Source: Pseudo-nitzschia pungens (Eukaryota; Bacillariophyta; Bacillariophyceae; Bacillariales; Bacillariaceae). Taken from it: 64,000 nt of DNA. Numbering within the stretch: position 1 is the first letter of the stretch; each line of letters starts with the position of its first letter. Of the stretch, positions 30,192 to 42,400 are shown in pieces. The notes under the pieces were generated by a model. The model had not been told where the DNA came from, ran no database searches, and worked only from the letters and a program-made list of their open reading frames with translations. Made by a program: the position numbers and the translations under genes. Where the stretch lies: NCBI GenBank assembly GCA_037355855.1, contig CM074763.1:5809256-5873255 (forward strand). Direction: 5' to 3'.

Positions 30192-31389
30192 TCACGCCCA
30201 GCCCACCTGACGGCCGCCCTTGCCCTGCACCGAGCCGGCGGATTGGGTGGGTTTCTGACTACTGCCGCTGCCGCGCTTGGACCATGGATTCAGTTTCGAA
30301 AACAGCCTCGGTTTCAACTTTTTGGTTTTCTTCTTGTCCTTGTCGCTGGTGGTCCTCTTCTTCCCGTTGTGGGGACCCGCCGCGTCTTTACTCGAAGAAC
30401 CGGAAGCGCCGCTGACCTCTCCGCTGCGGGTGGGGGATGCCGCCGATGCCGATGCTGGTGCTTCCTCATTGTTCCCCACACTTCTCGCGGGAGAGGGAGT
30501 CTTGCCCCTCGATCGAGCGATCCGTGACTTCTCCTCGTCGTTGTCGAACGTGCTACTCTCGGCGGTAGTAATCCCAGATGTGGTGTGGCTGCTCTTAACC
30601 TCCAGGATGAGTGGCTGGTCGTAGGTCCGCGTGCGACGCTGGAGATTATGTTTGCTCGCCAACGACTTGAGCCTCGGGGGGCTCAGGCTTGTGGGTCTTC
30701 GTCTCGGTTCTGGTTTTGCTGCTGTTGTTGTGGCACGCGAGACCTGCACGGTGTCAACGTACGCATCCTCCTCGTCCCACGGGTTCGTCAGCTCCATCTC
30801 AAAGGAGGGGGTCCCTTCCGATCGGACGGAGGGTTTCTCCTCGGTGATCTTGATCGTGTTCTTGTTCTTTTTGGATCTCGACCACCACGCTCGCTTGCGT
30901 TTGCCGGAGGACCTTGGTTCTTCCGTCTTCGTCTTGGCAACGACCACCACCTCGGTTCCGTTTATCTCGTCCAGCGATTCCGATATGACAAAGGCATCCT
31001 TCGTCAGGCCCCTAATTGGATCGCTGGTGGTGCTCAGGCTAATATTTTGGTAATCGTCGGGTTCTACGAGCAGCTCCAGCTTGTCCTCCGTGTCACCGGA
31101 AAGTTCAGCCTCGGCCTCCGCCTCCGACTGCTCCTCAAAGATTTCCTCATCAAACGGTCCGTACATGGATTCGGACAGGAGTCGCTCGGCCTTCTCGAGG
31201 GAGTCAACAATGGCCGACGGTATGGTTTCCGACAGGAACTGTTCGGCATTCTCGATCGATTCGGCAAGATTGCAGGTAGCGGTGGCAGCGGTGGCAGATG
31301 CAATGGCCCGATCAGCGGCATTCTCGATCGATTCGGCAATGCTATTGGAAGTCGTCGAGGGCGACACCGAAACGGAGGAACTCGTGGGT

Positions 31390-31424
<35 letters not shown>

Positions 31425-34400
31425 ATGGACTTGAGGCTCTGGATTGGATGCAGGCATCGCTCGTTTCTTCACCACTACCTCGATGCGATCGTGGTGGAAG
31501 GATTCCTCCGGAGCCCGATCCTGAGTGCGTTCCATGAAGGGTGGTGGTAGTGGTGGTTTCGCAGTCGGTTGGGATTGGGATTGGGATTGGGGTTCCGCTT
31601 CTGCAGCAACAGCAGCAGTGGGGGTGATGATTGGCTTGCTGGATTGGTCCCCGTCGATCGAGCTCGTTTCTTGATTGGAACTGTCTTTGACATTCACAGT
31701 CACATTGACATTCGCAGTTGCATTTGCATTGGCATTGGCACTATCTCTATCTCTTGCTATAAGCAAAACGTTGTCCTCTTCCCCATCTTCGTCGTATGGG
31801 AACAAGCCCTCCCGTGTGTAATTGACGTTTTTGGTTTCGTCATTGTGCTTTTGTTTTGATTTATTCTTAATGGATATCCATTTCTTGCCCATGGCTGGAC
31901 TGGTTCTTGTTTCATTGTTCGAAGAACCACCACCACTAGGTGGTTGTGCTTGTGCTTGTTTCGCTCGGGGCCGGACCGCGGAAAACAGCATCCTTGCGGG
32001 CGTGGCGGACTTGGCGGACTCGTTGCTGCTCATGCTGATGCTGCTCACGCCGCTGCTGCTATTCCCGCTGTGCTTTCGCTTCCGGGCGATCGACGCCATG
32101 TGCTGGATGGGAGACTTTACCTTGAGGACGACGTTGGCCTCGTTCTTGGCGCTGGCCTGTAGCAGCGCGGCGTCGTCAATGTCGACGTAGAAGTCCATGG
32201 AGTTGTTGTTGATGCTGCTGTTGTTTGGATCCGTTGGTTCGTTCTCCTTGCCCTTGTCATTGTAGTCAGCGTTGGCAGATCTCTCGGCATCCCCGGCATC
32301 CCCGGCATCCCCGGCATCCCCCTCGATGCCTTGTGCTTTGTCTACCGTGCAAGAGGACTCGTAGTTCCACTTGAGGGTTTTCATGACCACAGCGGAGAGT
32401 GCATTCGTGCTCCTCTTGCTCTTGTTGCTGGTGCCGGTGCTGGTGCTGTCGGAAGTCGGTGTGGTACACCGTCCGAGAGCGCTCTCGTACACCTGCGACA
32501 GCAGCGGTCGGTGTGCCATCTCCTCCCCGTCTTGGTCACTGTTGCTGTTGTTGAATTCGTCGCTGATGTTCGGAATCGTCTTTGGATCCTCATTCTCTTG
32601 GAGGCTGCTCTTGCTGTTGCTGCTGTTGTTGTCATTCGTGCCGCTGCCGCTGCCGCCACCAGCAATCGCAGCCGGATCCTCCGAATCCCCCAGCTGCGCG
32701 TAGCCTTCGCAAGCCGAGGCTCCAGCGCGATGGGTCTCCTTTTGTTCTTTCCACCAGCGAGAAAACTTTTGTACCTTGGATGGAGGTTGGACCACCGGTT
32801 CGGACTCGGGCCCCGGAAGCGGAGCGACTTTTGTTTTGCTTTTGCTTTTGCTTCTGCTGCTGCGTTTCGATTTCGTCGCTTTTGTCGCTACCTCGTCTTG
32901 TTTGAGATGTTGTGGCAGTTGCAGTTCGAGTTCTTCGTGCTGTGGTTTGGGCGAAAGACGGTTTACGGATTTCAGTGATGGCAGTCCTCTCTTTTGTCCT
33001 TTCTTTTGCCGTGGTGGTTGCTTCGAAAAAGAATGCCCGCCCCTCGAAGCTGGTTTTGGTGGATCTTGTTGTTTGGGAGGCTGCTGGGATTTCAAAATCT
33101 CCTTTTTCGTTTTCCATTTGGAAGCAATAATCGACTTTCCTTTTTTGTCCTCTTTCTCCTCCTTGTTATCATCCTCTTCATCGCCGGATTCCTTTTCCTT
33201 TTCTAACGTTTCGAAGGTGTGGTAGGTGTCATCATCGGCATCGGCATCCGTGTCGCTGTCGCTCGCCACCCCTCCCCTCGGACACCTCGCCGCCGATGCA
33301 AATCCCTCCTTGCAGTCGAACACCAGGAGTTCCTCGTGGGCCGCCTCGAAGCTCTTTTCGAGGTTGGCCGTCGCCGACAGCGGAAAGAGCTCCGCCAGCT
33401 CGTCAAATGCGGCCTTGCAGGAAACGCCGGTGTGTCTCGGGTGGGTCGCGTTGGAGGTCCAGGATCCGTCGTAGGTGTACTCGTCTTCGTCGTCATCGGA
33501 ATGCTGGTTGTGGTTGTTGTCGTTGCTTTTGATGTGGATTTTGTCGTTGTTGTTGTTGTTGCTGCTGCTGTTGTGGTTGGAAGATTCCTTTCTGGAAGAA
33601 AGTTTGCTCTTCCGTCTCCGTAGGCGGTTGTACGCCTCATCGTCTTCGTCTTCTTCGTCGTCGTCTCCCGAGGATTCGCTGGAAAAGGAGTCAAAGAGTC
33701 CCACCGTGTGTCCATCCCCGGTGCTGGACGAGTGCTTCGTGTTCTCTCTGATTACCAGTTCCCTGGCGTTGGGAACGTGCCGCAACAAAAAGGGAGTGGT
33801 CCCGCTTCCCGAGGATGAGGAGGACGTCTTCAGTGGAGATTGCGAATGGGATTGCGATTGGGATTGCGACTGGGAGGAAGAGGAGACGGAGGATTCCTTT
33901 TCCACTGGGTGTAGCGGTGGTTGGTCCCTCGTATTGTCTGTATTTCTCGAAGTCCTCGAACTCGTGCTCGCACTCGCATTCGTCGCACTCAAATCCTGCT
34001 CTTGCATTACCTGTTTGCCTGCAATCGTTGTCGTGATGGCCTTGTACCAGTGATCGACCGATCGTTCCTTGTTTTTGTCGTTGTCCTTGAAGACAAACCC
34101 GGACGGTTCCCGTTCCCCCCTTACCAAAGGATCGCTGGTGGTGATCGAATTGTTGATGTTGACATCGCTGTCTTCATAGTCCTCCTCAAACTCAAAGCCG
34201 GGGTCTTCGTACATCCCAGATGTTCTCGACGACGAGGAAGAGGAAGACGTATCGGAATCGATTGGCATCGTGTCGTCCGGGTCCCCAAAGGTGTGCTTGA
34301 GCGAGTAGATCGGATCGTTCTTGTCCAGAGTGAGGATGTCCTTGAACTCCTCGTCCTCGTCAAAATCCTCGTAGAATTCAAACTTGTTCGAATCGTCCAA

Positions 34401-34829
34401 ATCGTCCAGAAGAGCAATCGGAGTATTGGGCTTGTTTTTGGTTGTACTACTATTAATTCTAGCAGCAGTGGTACTTGTTGTAGCGACGATTCCATCACCT
34501 TCATTGTTCTCGATGCTTTTTTCGGGTTTGTGCTCCATGAATCGCATCATGATCCTGCTCCGCTCCTGCTGGTTGTTGGGCACGACGACGCCAATGTTCG
34601 CGGGACCAGCGGTGCTTTGTTTCTTTTTGGTACTAGTAGTAGTGATAGTATTGCTGGCGCTGTTCGTACTAGCATCATTGTTTTTTATGTGGATCGTGAT
34701 CTTGTTGCTGCCGCTGTGCTTGCCATTAGTCGAGGGTTTGGTCGTTGGCTTCGTAGCGCTGGCGTTGCTCGCACTTCTTCCCCGGTGGCTCCCCCGTGCC
34801 AGAATCGCTTGGTCGTCGTCCATGCTCAT
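30192..34829 (-). CDS. Very large disordered Ser/Asn-rich protein, unknown function
   Basis: One 1,545-codon frame from ATG (MSMDDDQAIL) to stop, no introns apparent. Composition is Ser, Asn, Lys and acidic residues. There are homopolymer runs including a His-Gln tract (about residues 1125-1150, from a CTG/CTGATG repeat) and a GDA tripeptide repeat. More ordered islands occur: KAAFDELAELFPLSATANLEK near residue 460, SPIQHMASIARKRK in the second third, and NPWDEEDAYVDTVQVSR near 1350. Many basic clusters suggest a nuclear or nucleic-acid-associated protein. Acidic/Ser blocks resemble phosphorylation-rich scaffolds. No domain is recognised. Retention of a 4.6-kb open frame through such simple sequence argues that it is a real gene. 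Confidence 0.7.
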
Positions 34830-35936
34830 TTTAGTACAAGTGCGAGTACTTGCAGCACAGAGGCAGATTGATCAAGATTGAATTGCTGGATTAGATCGGA
34901 TCGGATCGGATCGGATCGGATCGGAATGGATTGGTCTTTCTCAATGATTCAGCGTTCGTTAGTGTGACAGGTCTGGTCGAGATAGGGATCGAGAACCGAT
35001 CCAGTGTCCTCGGAGTGGACCTTGGATGGCTCCAGAGTGGGCCCGCTCACTCCTTGTCGTTGGCTTGGCTTGGCTTGGCTTGGCGTGGCGGGGCGGGGCG
35101 TGAGTTGGCTTGGGTTCGAACAGAAACCTATTTGTGTGCAACCTTCCCCAAGAACATTCGATGACAATGGGTGGATAGGTGATGATATTCCCCTATGCAA
35201 GCCATAATAGTGAGTTGAAGTGTCTTTCGGTCTGTTCCCTCGAGAGTTATTGCCGATGTTCTAAAACATATTCATCGGTGATACCGTACGGTGATACAGC
35301 ACGGTGATACAGCAATCGGATATTTCGGGAACGATACGAGTACAAGTACAAGTACCTTACGACTACGAGTATGAGAACGCGGACCTGGTATGTTCCGGAG
35401 TGAGCACTGGTGCATAGTGGTGCATAAAGCATCCCACGAATTTCGTTTCTGTCTTGTTGGTGGGAGACAAAGAACGTTCCCAACCAAACCAGTATCGGAC
35501 GGGGATTACACTGCCTTCGGAAAAAGTACGTCGCGCTTTCCGTTCTTGCCTATTATGTTAAAAGATTCGGCGACTTCTCTTCGGGCATAACAAATGGAGA
35601 ACTCCCAACGATAGAAGAATCTTGTTTCAACTTTCGTGCAAGATTGTCTCACCGAATTGGTCCTTTTCATCGCCAAAAACGAAGTGACCTTTTTACAGCC
35701 CTTCATAACGTTGGTCCCGTTCCGATCTTGTAGGATTCTCCGTTGGGAGAGGAACGGAAAAGAGCGCAGAACCTAGCCTAAATTTTTGGCTTCGAAAAAA
35801 GGAATTTCCCAACGGCCCCTGAAAGAGTCGATCGAGTCGTACATCCATCCGACCTCAGGATTTCAAACCCATGGGACTCAACCTGGGCATCACAGAACCA
35901 CAGGTTCCCGGAAACGGAAGGCTGCCATCCGGATGG
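34830..35936. other. Spacer between the large gene and the MULE
   Basis: No gene supported. A GGATC pentamer array at about 34893-34924 lies just upstream of the 1545-residue gene and may be in its promoter or 5' UTR. A CTTGG array is at about 35063-35090. TACGGTGATACAG words occur at 35283-35312. Confidence 0.5.
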
Positions 35937-35945
35937 ATGTGGGAC
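35937..35945 (+). repeat. 9-bp target-site duplication, left (ATGTGGGAC)
   Basis: Identical to 48870-48878. Both copies sit exactly 15 bp outside the conserved TCACAC of the inverted repeats. Nine bases is the characteristic duplication length of Mutator-like elements. Confidence 0.88.
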
Positions 35946-36005
35946 GTATCGAGGGTAATATCACACTTTTTTTGGGTAACCTCACACTTTTTCCTTACAC
36001 TTTTC
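35946..36005 (+). repeat. MULE left terminal inverted repeat
   Basis: A 15-bp outer part (matching the right end at about half its positions, including GGGTA) is followed by TCACACTTTTTTTGGGTAAC (35961-35980) and a CTTTTT-CTTA-TTT-CTAC tail that also matches the right end imperfectly. The core differs from the right end only in T-tract length (7 versus 9). Confidence 0.82.
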
Positions 36006-36125
36006 AACTACTTACAGAACTTTCCATACATAGGAACGTACCTACGTCAGAACGTTCTTCTCCTCATTCTTCTCCGTTCTTCTCCTTAATTAACGTGCAC
36101 CTCTACTACCTTAATTAACTCGCAC

Positions 36126-36982
36126 CTACTTTACAAGTACTCTTTGTACCCCAAAAAATTCTTGCACCTCCATGGTCTCCCTACAGCGATACATTCGCAC
36201 CTCTGTCCATTCGCAGCACATTCTCTTGCACCTCTGTCGATTCGCAGCACAATCACTCGCACCTCTATCGACACACCTCTCTCTGTAAGTCTTAAAAGAG
36301 TGACACACCTCTATTGCGTCAATCTGCACCTCTATTGCGTCAATCCGCACCTCTATCGCGTCTCGCACCTCTATCGCGTCTCGCACCTCCATCGCGTCGC
36401 GTCTCGCACCTCCATCGCGTCGCGTCTCGCACCTCCATCGCGTCGGGTCTCGCACCTCCATCGCGTCGACCCCCTGCTGCACCTCTATCGATCGCACTAT
36501 TTCGTCTATTTCTCTTTCTACTTAGGTCCTGGTACGAATTCTACACAAAATTTGAATTTTTTCATTGCCTCACCCGTCTGTCTGTTCCCCCATCCCCTGT
36601 ATATTCTACAGGGAGAATAATAGTACCTCTATTCCATTTGCCCGCAACCTGGAACAGAGGTACCACTATTCCCCGTGTAGAATTGAACGTGCTATTTTAA
36701 ACCAATCACAACGCTCAGCACCTCTATCACAAACCGACCCACACCTCTATCGCAAACCGACAGGAACGTTCCGCCTCTCTTAACACCGCTGCAGGAACGT
36801 TCCCCTTCTCTTAACACCGCGCAACAGACTGTAAGTCTCCCTCTTATTAATTAGTGTTCCTCTCTGTTGTACCAAGGAACGATCGGCAGCACCTCTATCG
36901 CAAACCGACCGGCACCTCTATCGACCGGCACCTCTATCGACCGGCACCACTATCGACCGGCACCTCTATCGCAAACCGACCT
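36126..36982. repeat. GCACCTCTATCG 12-mer array with embedded duplicated block
   Basis: Dozens of GCACCTCTATCG-like words at variable spacing (about 36126-36490 and 36715-36982). Two diverged copies of a non-12-mer block, around the words AAATTTGAATT and TGTAC/GGTAC, lie at about 36520-36570 and 37005-37055. Consensus GTAAGT donors occur at about 36279 and 36829 and a TTTCTACTTAG acceptor-like site near 36522, so part of this may be a spliced leader region of the downstream gene. It could also be a subterminal transposase-binding array. Both are inference. Confidence 0.75.
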
Positions 36983-37099
36983 CACCTCCTTCTTTTTTTT
37001 ATTTTTTTTCTACCTAAATCCCTGTACAAACTTGTACCAAAATTTGAATTATTTGATTGGCTAATCCCCTAGTCCTTAATTATCCCCACTACACCCCCT

Positions 37100-38465
37100 G
37101 TTTGCTACCTAACATCCCCGAGTTGAACTTCAAGTTCGGTCCCCCCTGGTCCCTCATTATTTCGACTATTGCCCCTGTTTTCAAGCAAGCAACTCCCCTT
37201 GGTCCCTAAGCGCGAGCGAGTTCCCTGATCCCTAAGTGACCTGCTACATAGCATCCCCGAGTTGAACTTCAAGTTCGGTTCCCCCTGGTCCCTCATTATT
37301 TCGACTATTGCCCCTGTTTTCAAGCAAGCAACTCCCCTTGGTCCCTAAGCGCGAGCGAGTTCCCTGATCCCTAAGTGACCTGCTACATAGCATCCCCGAG
37401 TTGAACTTCAAGTTCGGTTCCCCCTGGTCCCTCATTATTTCGACTATTGCCCCTGTTTTCAAGCAAGCAACTCCCCTTGGTCCCTAAGCGCGAGCGAGTT
37501 CCCTGATCCCTAAGTGACCTGCTACATAGCATCCCCGAGTTGAACTTCAAGTTCGGTTCCCCCTGGTCCCCTAGTATTTTGACTATTGCCCCTGTTTTCA
37601 AGCAAGCAACTCCCCTTGGTCCCTAAGCGCGAGCGAGTTCCCTGATCCCTAAGTGACCTGCTACATAACATCCCCAAGTTGAACCTCAAGTTCGGCATCC
37701 CCTTGTCCCTCAATATTTCGACTATTGCCCTTGTTTTCAAGCAAGCAGCTTCCCTTGGTCCCTAAGCGCGAGCGAGTTCCCTGATCCCTAAGTGACCTTC
37801 TACATAGCATCCCCAAGTTGAACTTCAAGTTCGGTTCCCCCTGGTCCCCTAGTATTTTGACTATTGCCCCTGTTTTCAAGCAAGCAACTCCCCTTGGTCC
37901 CTAAGCGCGAGCGAGTTCCCTGATCCCTAAGTGACCTGCTACATAACATCCCCAAGTTGAACCTCAAGTTCGGCATCCCCTTGTCCCTCAATATTTCGAC
38001 TATTGCCCTTGTTTTCAAGCAAGCAGCTTCCCTTGGTCCCTAAGCGCGAGCGAGTTCCCTGATCCCTAAGTGACCTTCTACATAGCATCCCCAAGTTGAA
38101 CTTTGAGTTCGGTTCCCCCTGGTCCCTCATTATTTCGACTATTGCCCCTGTTTTCAAGCAAGCAGCTTCCCCCCGGTCCCTAAGCGCGAGCGAGTTCCCT
38201 GATCCCTAAGTGACCGGCTACATAACATCCCCAAGTTGAACTTCAAGTTCGGTTCCCCCTGGTCCCCTAGTATTTTGACTATTGCCCCTGTTTTCAAGCA
38301 AGCAACTCCCCTTGGTCCCTAAGCGCGAGCGAGTTCCCTGATCCCTAAGTGACCTGCTACATAACATCCCCAAGTTGAACCTCAAGTTCGGCATCCCCTT
38401 TTCCCTCAGTATTTCGACTATTGCCCTTGTTTTCAAGCAAGCAGCTTCCCCCCGGTCCCTAAGTG
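37100..38465. repeat. 139-bp tandem satellite, about 10 copies
   Basis: Unit start word TAGCATCCCC/TAACATCCCC recurs every 139 bp (about 37109, 37248, 37387 and so on to 38364; one interval is 140 bp). Three sequence types alternate: A (TCATTATTTCG), C (CCTAGTATTTTG) and B (CAATATTTCG with GGCATCCCC). The order is A A A C B C B A C B, so a C-B dimer has been amplified as a higher-order unit. The period is not a multiple of three; each copy opens a 72-codon minus-strand frame that overlaps the next, which is incidental. Confidence 0.9.
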
Positions 38466-38699
38466 TGCGCGAGTTCCCTGTCTCTTGTATCCCCCGGTCT
38501 TTATGTATTCCTACTAAAGCCCTTGTTTTTAAACCTCAAGGAACACGATAAACCAGCACCTCTTTTAAGACTGGCCTAACTCACGATATACCAGCACCTC
38601 TCTTCTTAAGACTGGTGTAACTGACTCAATACAAACAACCACCACACTGTAAGTGTTATTTAACAGAAGGAATGTTCTTGTTCTCTCTTAATAATCATT

Positions 38700-39475
38700 C
38701 ACTGACAATCGACGACCGTTCCCCGCACCCCTACTCCGCACCTCTATCGAATTTTCTTCGCACCTCCGACAACCGTTCTCCGCACCTCTATCCCGCACCT
38801 CTACCCCGCACCTCTATCGAATTTTCTTTGCACCTCCGACAACCGGTCTCCGCACCTCTATCCCGCACCTCTTTTTCGCACCTCTATCGAATTTTCTTCG
38901 CACCTCCGACGACCGTTCTCCGCACCTCTTTTTCGCACCTCTATCGATTTTTCTTCGCACCTCTATCGAATTTTCTTCGCACCTCCGACGACCGTTCTCC
39001 GCACCTCTTTTTCGCACCTCTATCGAATTTTCTTCGCACCTCCGACGACCGTTCTCCGCACCTCTTTTTCGCACCTCTATCGAATTTTCTTCGCACCTCC
39101 GACGACCGTTCTCCGCACCTCTTTTTCGCACCTCTATCGATTTTTCTTCGCACCTCTATCGAATTTTCTTCGCACCTCCGACGACCGTTCTCCGCACCTC
39201 TTTTTCGCACCTCTATCGAATTTTCTTCGCACCTCCGACGACCGTTCTCCGCACCTCTTTTTCGCACCTCTATCGAATTTTCTTCGCACCTCCGACGACC
39301 GTTCTCCGCACCTCTTTTTCGCACCTCTATCGAATTTTCTTCGCACCTCCGACGACCGTTCTCCGCACCTCTTTTTCGCACCTCTATCGAATTTTCTTCG
39401 CACCTCCGACGACCGTTCTCCGCACCTCTTTTTCGCACCTCTATCGAATTTTCTGTGCACCTCTATCCCGCACCT
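38700..39475. repeat. 57-bp tandem array ending at the start codon of the next gene
   Basis: Unit contains GACGACCGTTCTCC, GCACCTCTTTTTC and GCACCTCTATCGAATTTTC. About nine regular copies lie between 38908 and 39420, plus degenerate ones before. A shorter GCACCTCTATCGATTTTTC variant interrupts it at about 38935 and 39127. The array ends about 25 bp before the ATG at 39499, so it is positioned as promoter or 5' UTR. The period is 19 codons, which makes it open in frame. Confidence 0.88.
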
Positions 39476-39498
39476 CCATCAAAGAGTCGCCTATCACG

Positions 39499-42400
39499 AT
39501 GTCGTCTGCCAACTACTCACCGGTTGGCCGTCCGAAACTGATCCACCCATCAGTACTCCTCGACACCATTCACCAACATCTCTCCACCCCCTCTCCGAAC
39601 GTGGACACCACTCAACCAAAAGTTGTTCGTGATTGTGATCTACGACTGACCCTATCGAAGTACTTTCCTCAGGTTGAGCCGTCTTCGGAGGATTACCAGG
39701 CTCTCATGAAGATCATGTGTTTTCCACAGACCCTCACTGACGAGTCAATGCAAACTGCACTGTTGAAAGCCCAACAAATGATGCTTTCCATTTTCCCCTC
39801 TCTTGGATTCTTTGGCTTGGTTCAAAGCTGGGCTGCACCTTCTAAACGAAAGGTGCACTTCTTTCAAGATGCTCTCAACTGTGCAATAGTATTGCAAAAG
39901 GGTGCTGGGTGTGAGTCCTTGATCGAGTTTCTTCATCGGGTGCGAACCTGGAAGGTATATGGAGCCACTGCCAAAGGTGAATTCAACGTCCAGTATGTTT
40001 CTCCAGATAGACCCGATGCAATTGATTGTCAGTCCTTGGTGGGATCTCTAGAAGGCTCTTTGGTTATGCTCTACCATTATTTGGAAAAGTCACAAGCTGG
40101 TACTCTGTCCGCATTTGGTCGTCGTTCTGTTTCCACCCCAAGGGAATTTGTAATTGACGGAGTTGATGGGAGCGAAGATTTGAGGCAGGTTGCTTCCACG
40201 GCGGGTCACTTTACCATGCGTGGCGGAGCACTAGTGGGTTATCATCTCATGCCTAATCTCAGAAAACGAATGTGGCTTTCCATCCAGCACATCCAGTTGG
40301 GGTACACCTTGTATGACGTTATATTCCGGGCAGATCTTTCCCGTCTTCCTGACTACAACAAGTTTGATAAGGAAAGGGCTCCGATGCAGTTTCTCATGGA
40401 CAGTTGCACTGAGTTGACCGTCAGATCAATGTACATATCCCTTTTGGCTGATATCTGTTTTGTTTTTCAAACCCTCAACGATGTGGATAATCTTCGCTCT
40501 GACTTTATTTGGACGGAGTGCCTGGGTAATTCTCCGACGCGGCTCTGCATGACTATGAAGGTTCGATCGTCTGCATTCGATGAGGATACCAAGGCCCATA
40601 TTATATCCCGCTCCTTCAAAGGTTTGGAAGAGGGTGTTGCTAGAAAGAGGATAGTTGACTACAACAGCAGACGGCACAATACTTCGTTTCGCTTCCAGAC
40701 AGTTCGGTACAAGGTATTCAAGTTCTGGTTGGACTTCAATAACCAAGCTTCTATCAAGTCCAAGGTGGATACACTGATGGCTGAAAGTCTCTCTGGGAAT
40801 AAGCGAAAGGCACATCCTAGTGATGATTCAAGTGATTCTTCTTCGGTGGCATCCGGAGATAGACGAAGTCCTTCCCATCCTCCAAGTTTTGAATTGCCTG
40901 ACATTCTATCTCCCTCCGATGATACGTCCCAAGTTCCTCTGCCAACAGACACGAATACCCCACATGATGTATCCGATGTTCCTATGCGAGCAGACATGAA
41001 TGAGGGAATGCAGTTTTTGTTCGACGATCTTCTCTCTCCTATGCATAATTTGCGCTGGGAATCTCTCCGTCTGGCACCGATGTCATACTTGAAGCTCAAG
41101 CAAGTCCAGTCCTCACTTTTTATCTGTGCCAGGGATAAAAACTACCAGGTGGAATTCTCCAATCCAGACTTTTACTCAGCATGCGGTTTGGTTGACTTTG
41201 ATCATTGGAGAACCATCAGCTGCACCGGCTCACCAACAACCTGTTCAAACCGGGGCCACATCACAGTTTTCTCTCAAGACGTCCAATCTATCGATTCCAC
41301 CAACGTCGTTGATGTTGTCCGACCAGGTTCTGGGATTTTCCTTCGATGCAAGTCCTTGTACAAGGGGGATATTGTTAAGCTTTTCAAGTTCATACTGAAT
41401 TATGGAGTCAAGCCAAGGCATGGAGATGATATTCGACGCTCAATCGACAATCGAGTTTTGGAAATTGGAATCCACTGTCAGACTGGTCAACTGTACAACA
41501 TTGATTCATTCCAGAAAGCAGGCACCGATGCAACAATTATCAAGCGGACCGTGGCTTCCATGATGGATTTTCTCTGGAAACTTGGTCAGGAAATCCAGAT
41601 GATTGCCAGGCGACCTCTTATGGGAGGAAACTGTGAGAGAGACACAAAGTTCGGTCGCCCTTTTCGAGATGCAATGGGAGCCAAGTTGTCGTTGTTTCAT
41701 TGCCTCACCCTCGTTGTCCAGTGTGTCTATCCCTTTCCTTGCCAGGGTAGAAAGCACAAGGATATCCAGAACGACAGAGTCTACCCATACTCCCAGACTG
41801 TTTGTGGCAATTGGTACTTTACTGATGGTGAAGGATACATCTATCTGTTTCAAATTCTCTGCAATTTCAGAGGAGCAGCTTCTTGTACCTTCCCGTACAC
41901 GGCTCAAGTTCGTCGAATCCTTCAACACATTGAGAATTACAAGTCAACACTCCAGTCCAGATACAACGAAGTCTTTCAACACTACGAAGGATCTCTTGTT
42001 CCGATGACTTTTCTGACAAACCCATTGGTTTCCGACAATTTTTTTTTGCATCCATCACTCCCCTGGGAAACTCGAGAACTCGTGAAGGGTTCTGGCATCT
42101 CTGGTGACGTGCTCACATTCCCTGTTGGTCCCTCCCGTATTATATCCATGTCTATGACGATCGATTCTATCTTCCAAGTCAGGGATCAGCTTTCTTTTGA
42201 TCAAATTTTGGAACTGACTTTCTTCACTTCATTCTACAATAACGGATCAATTGTTCATGCAATCATGTCTGCAATCCGAGGTTCCGGAAATGATTTTTCA
42301 AGTGGGGATTGTCATCCATGGTACCTGTTCGAAGCTGCTATTGGTCAGGTGTTGGGGAAGGGTTCCTGGCAGGGAGGTATCGAGCCCAGGTTCCAATGCA

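Noticed and set aside
30585..34881. Several 200-320-codon plus-strand frames opposite the 1545-residue gene
   Set aside because: They are antisense reflections of low-complexity Ser/Asp coding sequence, mutually overlapping and lacking any motif.
37105..38436. Series of 72-codon minus-strand frames
   Set aside because: Identical small frames repeated every 139 bp are a by-product of the satellite and overlap each other.
37100..38465. CRISPR-like array
   Set aside because: The units are contiguous 139-bp copies with no unique spacers, and the host is eukaryotic.
38672..39541. 289-codon frame of 19-residue repeats before the MULE accessory gene
   Set aside because: It exists because the 57-bp unit is a multiple of three. 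It runs through the next start codon in another frame and consists only of array sequence.
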